A stretch of DNA of 64,000 bases from Photobacterium sp. DA100 (GTDB taxonomy: Bacteria > Pseudomonadota > Gammaproteobacteria > Enterobacterales > Vibrionaceae). Below the pieces are notes generated by a model, which saw only the letters and a list, made by a program, of their open reading frames with translations, did not search any database and was not told the DNA's origin. Where the stretch lies: positions 3,596,001 to 3,660,000 of the forward strand of contig NZ_CP119423.1 of assembly GCF_029223585.1 (NCBI RefSeq). Direction: 5' to 3'. Shown one piece after another: positions 57,381-64,000 of the stretch. Numbering within the stretch: position 1 is the stretch's first letter; each line of letters begins with the position of its first letter. A program made the translations under genes and the position numbers.

Positions 57381-57863
57381 ATGTTAAGTAAATTCGAGCA
57401 AGTACAAAAACAATGGGGCGGCACCAGTGATGTTATCGACCACTGGCTGATGTCTCGGCAACAATTGCTGATCGATTACTGCAAGTTAGCTGGACTTCCC
57501 CCGTTTGAAAGTAATAGCCGCCAACTTCCGACAACATCCCAACTCCAACTGTTCAGCCAAGAGCTGGTCGACTATATCTCCGAAGGACACTTTAAAATCT
57601 ACGATATGGTCATGGAGCGCTGGAACGCAACAGGGTACTCCCCCACTGAAGAAATCTCCCAGCTGTACGCTCAAATCACCCAAACCACCGATCCTATGCT
57701 GAACTTCAGTGATAAATATACCGACATAGATGAAGATGACGAGTTGCCAGACTTCGACAGCGATCTCTCTGATATCGGCGAGCTGATAGAAATCCGCTTT
57801 GCCCTCGAGGATAAGTTAATCGAATTGATCAGCGAGAGCCTAGCCTGCCCACCGGGCGCCTAG
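57381..57863 (+). CDS. rsd: Regulator of sigma D (anti-sigma-70 factor)
   Basis: Rsd binds sigma-70 in stationary phase and frees core RNA polymerase. The product is 160 residues from ATG 57381, which has GAGGG upstream; an upstream frame from 57333 is less likely. It is a helical, acidic protein with MLSKFEQVQKQWGGTSDVIDHWLMSRQQLLIDYCKLAGL at its start, typical of Rsd/AlgQ. A stretch rich in Asp and Glu lies near residues 120-145. It is convergent with rpoC. Confidence 0.94.
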   Translation: MLSKFEQVQKQWGGTSDVIDHWLMSRQQLLIDYCKLAGLPPFESNSRQLPTTSQLQLFSQELVDYISEGHFKIYDMVMERWNATGYSPTEEISQLYAQITQTTDPMLNFSDKYTDIDEDDELPDFDSDLSDIGELIEIRFALEDKLIELISESLACPPGA

Positions 57864-58052
57864 GCCTTCTGCACACCTGTCCTCATCTGCCACTAGCCTG
57901 ATACCTTATCGGGCTGGTCATCCTTTTATACGCTTTAATCCTACCGCCTGCAAAGACGATACCACTCAAACCACTCGATATCGGCGGCTAAGCACCCCAT
58001 ACTCACGCCCCTGCATAGCAAGCAGAGCCTGCTTCGGCCTGTAAACAGGCAA

Positions 58053-58082
58053 TAAAAAAGGGCACCCGAAGGTACCCTTTTA
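58053..58082 (-). terminator. Terminator of the rpoBC operon
   Basis: On the minus strand a 7-bp stem (GGGTACC / GGTGCCC, one wobble) with a TTCG loop is followed by six T. It lies about 30 bases after the rpoC stop and might also act on rsd transcripts. Confidence 0.85.
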
Positions 58083-58108
58083 TTCAGTGCATTTTAACTA
58101 GCTGACGA

Positions 58109-61100
58109 TTAGTTTTCGTCGCTTAGGCCGGCATTCAGTAGCGCAGCAAGGTCTTGCGACGCCTGCTCTGCATCTACCTGAGGTGCAACTGGCTCTAGCT
58201 CTGCATCACGCTGGCGCTGGCGGTTCTGGTGGTAAGCAAAACCGGTACCCGCAGGGATCAGACGACCAACGATTACGTTCTCTTTCAGGCCACGTAGCTC
58301 ATCACGCTTACCAGAAACTGCAGCTTCTGTTAGTACGCGAGTCGTTTCCTGGAACGATGCAGCCGAGATGAACGACTCAGTTGCAAGCGATGCTTTGGTG
58401 ATACCCAGTAGGTCACGCTCAAACGTTGCTGGCAGCTTGCCTTCAGCTTCAAGCTTACGGTTCGCAATCATGATGCGAGAGTACTCAACCTGCTCACCAG
58501 GTAGGAACTCAGAATCACCAGCAGACATGATCGTTGCCTTACGAAGCATCTGACGAACGATAGTCTCGATGTGCTTATCGTTAATCTTAACGCCCTGTAG
58601 ACGGTAGACTTCCTGAACCTCGTTCACGATGTACTCTGCAACGGCGTGAACGCCACGCAGACGTAGGATATCGTGTGGAGCCTCTGGACCATCGGCGATC
58701 ACATCACCCTTCTCAACCTTCTCACCTTCGAATACGTTCAGCTGGCGCCACTTAGGAACCATTTCTTCGTACACGTTGCCTTCCGCAGGCGTGATGATCA
58801 GACGACGCTTGCCTTTGGTCTCTTTACCGAACGATACGGTACCAGTGATTTCAGCAAGGATCGCAGGCTCTTTCGGCTTACGTGCTTCGAATAGGTCAGC
58901 AACTCGTGGTAGACCACCGGTGATATCTTTCGTACCGCCAGATGCCTGTGGGATACGTGCTAGCGTATCACCGATACCAACCATTGCGCCGTCTTCTAGC
59001 TGGATGATTGCTTTACCCGGTAGGAAGTACTGAGCAGGCATTTCAGTGCCGGCGATCATTACATCGTTACCGTTTTCGTCAACCAACTTAACGGTTGGAC
59101 GCATGTCTTTACCTGCACCGGTACGCTCTGCAGCGTCTAGTACGGTAATCATAGACAGACCCGTTAGCTCATCAGTCTGACGAGAAACAGTCACGCCATC
59201 AATCAGGTCAACGAACTGGATACGACCAGCTACTTCCGTGATGATTGGCATTGTATGCGGGTCCCAGTTAGCAACAACTTCACCAGCTGCTACTTCTGCG
59301 CCTTCACCCTTAGTCAGGTGAGAACCGTATGGTAGTTTGTAGTTCTCTTTAGTACGGCCGAACTCATCGATGATGGTCATTTCAGACGCACGAGACGTGA
59401 TAACTAGCTTGCCTTCGTTGTTGGTAACGAACTTGGCATTCTGAAGCTTCACAGAACCGCTGTTCTTAACCTGGATGCTGTTCTCAGCTGCTGCCGCAGA
59501 TGCCGCACCACCGATGTGGAACGTACGCATCGTAAGCTGTGTACCCGGCTCACCGATTGACTGTGCTGCAACAACACCAACCGCTTCACCCTGGTTCACT
59601 AGGTGACCACGAGCTAGGTCACGACCGTAACAGTACTTACAACAACCGAAGTCATTCTGACAGGTTACCACCGAGCGTACTTTCACCTGGTCAACAGAGT
59701 TCGCTTCCAAGATGTCACACCACTTCTCATCAAGTAGGGTGTTACGCGGAGCAAGAACTTCTTCTGTACCCGGCTTGATAACGTCTTCCGCTACCACACG
59801 ACCTAGAACACGCTCGCGTAGTGGTTCTTTAACATCACCACCTTCGATCAGAGGCATCATGGTGATACCTTCGTGCGTGCCACAGTCGTCAGACGTAATT
59901 ACTACGTCCTGAGCAACGTCTACTAGACGACGCGTTAGGTAACCGGAGTTCGCAGTCTTAAGTGCGGTATCGGCTAGACCCTTACGAGCACCGTGGGTTG
60001 AGATGAAGTACTGAAGTACGTTCAGACCTTCACGGAAGTTCGCCGTGATCGGTGTTTCGATGATCGAGCCATCCGGCTTGGCCATCAGGCCACGCATACC
60101 CGCTAGCTGACGAATCTGTGCAGCAGAACCACGAGCACCTGAGTCGGCCATCATGTATACGCTGTTGAACGATTTCTGCTGTTCTTCTTCGCCGTCACGG
60201 TTGATAACTGTGTCGTAAGACAGGTTATCCATCATCGCCTTAGCAACCTGCTCGTTGGCAGTTGCCCAGATATCGATAACTTTGTTGTAACGCTCGCCCG
60301 CGGTAACCAGACCTGACTGGAACTGCTCCTGGATTTCAGCAACTTCTGCTTCTGCTTCTGCGATCTTGGTGTATTTCGCTTCTGGTACAACCATGTCGTC
60401 GATACCAACAGATACACCAGATAGTGCCGCGTAAGCAAAACCTGTGTACATGATCTGGTCAGCAAAGATAACAGTATCTTTCATGCCCAGCTCACGGTAA
60501 CAGGTGTTAAGCAGTTTCGAGATCTGCTTCTTACCTAGAGCTTCGGTGTTTACAAGGCTGTATGGCAGACCTTTCGGTACGATTGTCCATAGCATTGCAC
60601 GACCAACAGTCGTATCAATTAGCTTAGTTTCAGCCGTCAGGTTGCCCTGCTCGTCTTTGCTGTGCTCAGTGATACGAACTTTAACGCGAGCGTGTAGCTC
60701 AGCATTACCTGTACGGTAAGCTTTTTCAGCTTCAGCAGGACCTTCAAGGTACATGCCTTCGCCTTTCGCGTTGATCTTTTCACGAGTCATGTAGTAAAGA
60801 CCCAATACAACGTCCTGAGAAGGTACGATGATCGGATCACCAGATGCTGGTGAAAGGATGTTGTTGGTAGACATCATCAGTGCACGCGCTTCTAGCTGTG
60901 CTTCCAGCGTTAGAGGTACGTGTACCGCCATCTGGTCACCATCGAAGTCGGCGTTATATGCCGCACACACTAGTGGGTGAAGCTGGATCGCTTTACCTTC
61001 GATTAGTACTGGTTCGAATGCCTGGATACCCAAACGGTGCAGTGTTGGTGCACGGTTAAGCATAACTGGGTGTTCGCGGATCACTTCGTCTAGGATATCC

Positions 61101-62326
61101 CAAACAACAGCTTCTTCGCGCTCTACCATCTTCTTAGCAGCTTTGATCGTTGTCGCCAGACCACGAGTCTCTAGCTTGCCGTAGATAAATGGTTTGAATA
61201 GCTCAAGTGCCATCTTCTTAGGAAGACCACACTGGTGCAGGCGTAGGTATGGACCTACGGTGATAACAGAACGACCTGAGTAGTCTACACGCTTACCAAG
61301 TAGGTTCTGACGGAAACGACCCTGCTTACCTTTGATCATATCAGCCAAAGATTTCAGAGGACGCTTGTTCGAACCTGTGATAGCGCGGCCACGGCGACCG
61401 TTATCAAGCAATGCATCAACAGACTCCTGAAGCATACGCTTTTCGTTGCGTACGATAATGTCAGGGGCTGCTAGGTCCAGTAGACGCTTCAGACGGTTGT
61501 TACGGTTGATAACGCGACGGTACAGATCGTTCAGATCTGAAGTTGCGAAACGACCACCATCTAGCGGTACCAACGGACGTAGATCCGGCGGCAGTACTGG
61601 CAGTACAGACAGGATCATCCACTCTGGGTTGTTGCCTGACTGTAGGAATGCTTCTACCAGCTTAAGACGCTTGGTTAGCTTCTTACGCTTGGTTTCAGAG
61701 TTAGTTTCTTCTAGCTCTTCGCGCATTAGCTCGATTTCGGCATTCAGGTCCATGTTGCCCAAAAGTGCCTGAACGGCTTCAGCACCCATCTTCGCGTCGA
61801 ACTCGTCGCCCCACTCTTCAAGTGCATCCAGGTACTGTTCTTCAGACAGCAGCTGGCTACGCTCAAGGTTGGTCATACCAGGTTCGATAACCACGTAAGA
61901 TTCGAAGTAAAGTACACGCTCGATATCACGCAGCGGCATGTCCATTAACAGACCGATACGAGATGGCAGTGACTTAAGGAACCAGATGTGGGCTACAGGA
62001 GAAGCAAGCTCAATGTGACCCATGCGCTCACGACGCACTTTAGTCTGAGTTACTTCTACGCCACATTTTTCACAGATAACACCACGGTGCTTCAGGCGCT
62101 TGTACTTGCCACAAAGACACTCGTAGTCTTTTACCGGGCCAAAGATACGTGCACAGAAAAGACCGTCACGCTCAGGCTTAAAAGTACGGTAGTTGATGGT
62201 TTCTGGTTTTTTCACTTCACCAAAAGACCATGAACGGATCATGTCTGGTGAAGCAAGACCGATTTTGATTGCATCAAATTCTTCAGTCTTGTGTTGTGCT
62301 TTCAGAAACTTAAGTAAGTCTTTCAC
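58109..62326 (-). CDS. rpoC: DNA-directed RNA polymerase subunit beta'
   Basis: This is the largest subunit of RNA polymerase. The 1,405-residue protein shows the N-terminal zinc ribbon ([20 protein letters not shown], about residues 70-88), the catalytic magnesium loop [14 protein letters not shown] (Asp residues near 460-464), the bridge/trigger region ([11 protein letters not shown] near 930) and the second zinc site [19 protein letters not shown] (about 814-832). Length fits gammaproteobacteria. GGAGCC lies upstream of the ATG. It follows rpoB after 99 bases that contain a perfect hairpin. Confidence 0.99.
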   Translation of the reverse strand: MKDLLKFLKAQHKTEEFDAIKIGLASPDMIRSWSFGEVKKPETINYRTFKPERDGLFCARIFGPVKDYECLCGKYKRLKHRGVICEKCGVEVTQTKVRRERMGHIELASPVAHIWFLKSLPSRIGLLMDMPLRDIERVLYFESYVVIEPGMTNLERSQLLSEEQYLDALEEWGDEFDAKMGAEAVQALLGNMDLNAEIELMREELEETNSETKRKKLTKRLKLVEAFLQSGNNPEWMILSVLPVLPPDLRPLVPLDGGRFATSDLNDLYRRVINRNNRLKRLLDLAAPDIIVRNEKRMLQESVDALLDNGRRGRAITGSNKRPLKSLADMIKGKQGRFRQNLLGKRVDYSGRSVITVGPYLRLHQCGLPKKMALELFKPFIYGKLETRGLATTIKAAKKMVEREEAVVWDILDEVIREHPVMLNRAPTLHRLGIQAFEPVLIEGKAIQLHPLVCAAYNADFDGDQMAVHVPLTLEAQLEARALMMSTNNILSPASGDPIIVPSQDVVLGLYYMTREKINAKGEGMYLEGPAEAEKAYRTGNAELHARVKVRITEHSKDEQGNLTAETKLIDTTVGRAMLWTIVPKGLPYSLVNTEALGKKQISKLLNTCYRELGMKDTVIFADQIMYTGFAYAALSGVSVGIDDMVVPEAKYTKIAEAEAEVAEIQEQFQSGLVTAGERYNKVIDIWATANEQVAKAMMDNLSYDTVINRDGEEEQQKSFNSVYMMADSGARGSAAQIRQLAGMRGLMAKPDGSIIETPITANFREGLNVLQYFISTHGARKGLADTALKTANSGYLTRRLVDVAQDVVITSDDCGTHEGITMMPLIEGGDVKEPLRERVLGRVVAEDVIKPGTEEVLAPRNTLLDEKWCDILEANSVDQVKVRSVVTCQNDFGCCKYCYGRDLARGHLVNQGEAVGVVAAQSIGEPGTQLTMRTFHIGGAASAAAAENSIQVKNSGSVKLQNAKFVTNNEGKLVITSRASEMTIIDEFGRTKENYKLPYGSHLTKGEGAEVAAGEVVANWDPHTMPIITEVAGRIQFVDLIDGVTVSRQTDELTGLSMITVLDAAERTGAGKDMRPTVKLVDENGNDVMIAGTEMPAQYFLPGKAIIQLEDGAMVGIGDTLARIPQASGGTKDITGGLPRVADLFEARKPKEPAILAEITGTVSFGKETKGKRRLIITPAEGNVYEEMVPKWRQLNVFEGEKVEKGDVIADGPEAPHDILRLRGVHAVAEYIVNEVQEVYRLQGVKINDKHIETIVRQMLRKATIMSAGDSEFLPGEQVEYSRIMIANRKLEAEGKLPATFERDLLGITKASLATESFISAASFQETTRVLTEAAVSGKRDELRGLKENVIVGRLIPAGTGFAYHQNRQRQRDAELEPVAPQVDAEQASQDLAALLNAGLSDEN

Positions 62327-62355
62327 ATTCGGCTCCTGTGAGGAGTTGACCCATA

Positions 62356-62379
62356 AAGGCGCCAGTCTGCTGGCGCCTT
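62356..62379 (-). other. Perfect hairpin between rpoB and rpoC
   Basis: A 10-bp perfect stem (AAGGCGCCAG / CTGGCGCCTT) with a 4-base loop lies in the rpoB-rpoC spacer. No adequate T-run follows, so it is more likely an RNA processing or stability element than a terminator. Confidence 0.5.
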
Positions 62380-62425
62380 CATATTTATACCGGAGTAACT
62401 AATAAATCTTGGTAGATACCGAGGC

Positions 62426-64000
62426 TTATTCGTCTTCCAGCTCGATGTTGATACCCAACGAGCGGATTTCTTTCAACAATACGTTGAACGATTCCGGCAT
62501 ACCAGGTTCCATACGATGGTCGCCATCGACGATGTTCTTGTACATCTTCGTACGGCCGTTAACGTCATCCGACTTAACAGTTAGCATTTCCTGTAGGGTG
62601 TATGCGGCACCATATGCTTCTAGTGCCCACACTTCCATCTCACCGAAACGCTGACCACCGAACTGAGCTTTACCACCCAGCGGCTGCTGAGTAACAAGGC
62701 TGTAAGAACCGGTAGAACGGGCATGCATCTTGTCATCAACCAAGTGGTTCAGTTTCAGCATGTACATGTAACCAACGGTTACAGGACGCTCAAACTTGTC
62801 ACCAGTACGGCCGTCAAACAGAGTCAGCTGACCAGACTCTGGCAGATCACCCAATTTCAGAAGCTCTTTGATAGAGGATTCTGGCGCACCGTCGAAGACA
62901 GGTGTCGCGATTGGAAGACCTTTACGCAGGTTCTGAACCAGAGTGCGTACTTCGTCGTCACTTAGGGCGGCAATGTCTACTTTCTGGCGCGTGTCGCCCA
63001 GATCGTACACTTTCTGCAGGAAGTTACGGAACTGATGTAGTTCCTGCTGCTGCTTAAGCATCTCGTTGATCTTGTCACCGATACCTTTCGCTGCAAGACC
63101 CAAGTGAGTCTCCAGGATCTGACCGATGTTCATACGAGACGGTACACCCAGCGGGTTAAGTACGATGTCTACTGTCTGACCTTTTTCGTCGTACGGCATA
63201 TCTTCAACAGGACAAATCTTCGAGATTACACCCTTGTTACCGTGACGACCCGCCATCTTATCACCAGGCTGAATACGACGCTTAACAGCTAGGTATACCT
63301 TAACAATCTTAAGGACACCTGGCGCTAGGTCATCACCCTGAGTGATCTTACGGCGCTTGGTTTCAAATTTCTTATCGAACTCAGCTTTCAGCTCGTCGTA
63401 CTGCTCGGCTAGCTGCTCAAGCTGATTCTGCTGTGCTTCGTCATCAAGAGTCTGCGCGAACAGCTTCTCGCGGTCCATCGAAGCCAGTTTGTCTTCGCTG
63501 TAACCCGCGGCAAGAAGAAGCGTGCGAACACGTGCAAGAAGACCACCCTCAAGGATCTGGAATTCTTCAGTGATGTCTTTCTTCGCTTCTTTCAGCTGCA
63601 TCTCTTCGATTTCTAGCGCACGCTTGTCTTTCTCAACGCCGTCGCGGGTAAATACCTGAACGTCGATGATAGTACCAGACACAGAGTTAGGTACGCGTAG
63701 AGAAGAGTCTTTCACGTCAGACGCTTTCTCACCGAAGATAGCACGTAGTAGCTTCTCTTCAGGAGTCAACTGAGTTTCACCCTTAGGTGTCACCTTACCA
63801 ACTAGGATGTCGCCACCCTTAACTTCAGCACCGATGTAAACGATACCTGACTCATCCAGCTTAGATAGCGCTGCTTCACCCACGTTAGGGATATCAGCAG
63901 TGATTTCTTCCGCACCAAGCTTAGTATCACGCGCCACACAAGATAGCTCTTGGATGTGGATTGTTGTCAGGCGGTCTTCCTGTACAACACGCTCAGAAAC
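62426..64000 (-). CDS. rpoB: DNA-directed RNA polymerase subunit beta, C-terminal part (partial)
   Basis: The last 524 residues of the beta subunit are present; the gene continues beyond the window. Visible segments include [19 protein letters not shown] and the ending [51 protein letters not shown] in separate blocks, followed by [13 protein letters not shown]. These belong to the region contacting the active site and beta'. The rifampicin region is outside the window. A GTG within the frame at 63937 is internal, not a start. No frameshift or stop was seen. Confidence 0.97.
   Translation of the reverse strand, partial: VSERVVQEDRLTTIHIQELSCVARDTKLGAEEITADIPNVGEAALSKLDESGIVYIGAEVKGGDILVGKVTPKGETQLTPEEKLLRAIFGEKASDVKDSSLRVPNSVSGTIIDVQVFTRDGVEKDKRALEIEEMQLKEAKKDITEEFQILEGGLLARVRTLLLAAGYSEDKLASMDREKLFAQTLDDEAQQNQLEQLAEQYDELKAEFDKKFETKRRKITQGDDLAPGVLKIVKVYLAVKRRIQPGDKMAGRHGNKGVISKICPVEDMPYDEKGQTVDIVLNPLGVPSRMNIGQILETHLGLAAKGIGDKINEMLKQQQELHQFRNFLQKVYDLGDTRQKVDIAALSDDEVRTLVQNLRKGLPIATPVFDGAPESSIKELLKLGDLPESGQLTLFDGRTGDKFERPVTVGYMYMLKLNHLVDDKMHARSTGSYSLVTQQPLGGKAQFGGQRFGEMEVWALEAYGAAYTLQEMLTVKSDDVNGRTKMYKNIVDGDHRMEPGMPESFNVLLKEIRSLGINIELEDE

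Overview
The window is 64 kb of chromosomal DNA from a gammaproteobacterium, most probably a member of the Vibrionaceae with moderate GC content (Photobacterium, Grimontia or a close relative). The evidence is the protein sequences themselves (PurH, HemE, Fis, RpoC, AspA) and a CrbS/CrbR-acs acetate-switch locus of the type known from Vibrio. The genus is an inference. Nearly all genes are core housekeeping genes, and I found no prophage, integron, CRISPR array, rRNA or tRNA.

Layout. (1) 1-4983: the end of frdA with frdB, frdC and frdD (anaerobic fumarate respiration), an SPFH-domain membrane protein, and efp facing its modification enzyme gene epmB. (2) 4984-7860: rimK and an mgtC-like gene, bracketed by two gene-free stretches that carry a degenerate repeat family with T-tracts. 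(3) 7838-12770: the groES-groEL operon, interrupted by a 2.8-kb group II intron lying exactly inside the groEL stop codon. The operon terminator lies on the far side of the intron. (4) 12868-21678: a MATE efflux gene, fxsA, aspA and dcuA (aspartate to fumarate, C4-dicarboxylate exchange, feeding Frd), a 12-copy 7-bp tandem repeat, a LysR regulator and dsbD. (5) 21906-34673: the acetate-switch cluster, with crbR, a two-gene sodium:solute symporter, the hybrid kinase crbS with its built-in transporter domain, an MFS permease, a cNMP/CBS/DUF294 protein, a DnaQ-like exonuclease and acs. (6) 35025-41653: aroQ-accB-accC, yhdT-panF, prmA, dusB-fis. (7) 41856-50320: a fasciclin-domain protein, ppnP, zntR, purH, purD, a DUF1481 lipoprotein, hupA, a CNNM/CBS protein, and brnQ behind a leucine-rich leader peptide with four alternately pairing segments. 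(8) 50829-64000: yjaG, a 2-hydroxyacid dehydrogenase, a uracil-DNA glycosylase family gene, a group IIC intron inserted just after the hemE terminator, hemE, nudC, rsd, rpoC and the 3' part of rpoB.

Gene order combines blocks that are separate in Escherichia coli (frd-efp-epmB-groE-fxsA-aspA-dcuA-dsbD; aroQ-accBC-yhdT-panF-prmA-dusB-fis; purHD, hupA-yjaH, yjaG, hemE, nudC, rsd, rpoBC).

The points most worth a second look are the intron inside the groEL stop codon, the brnQ leader-peptide attenuator, the repeat family around rimK-mgtC, the hupA terminator that sequesters the next gene's ribosome binding site, and an orphan plus-strand terminator between hemE and nudC that could end a small RNA. 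All coordinates, motifs and pairings were read by eye; no search or folding program was run.
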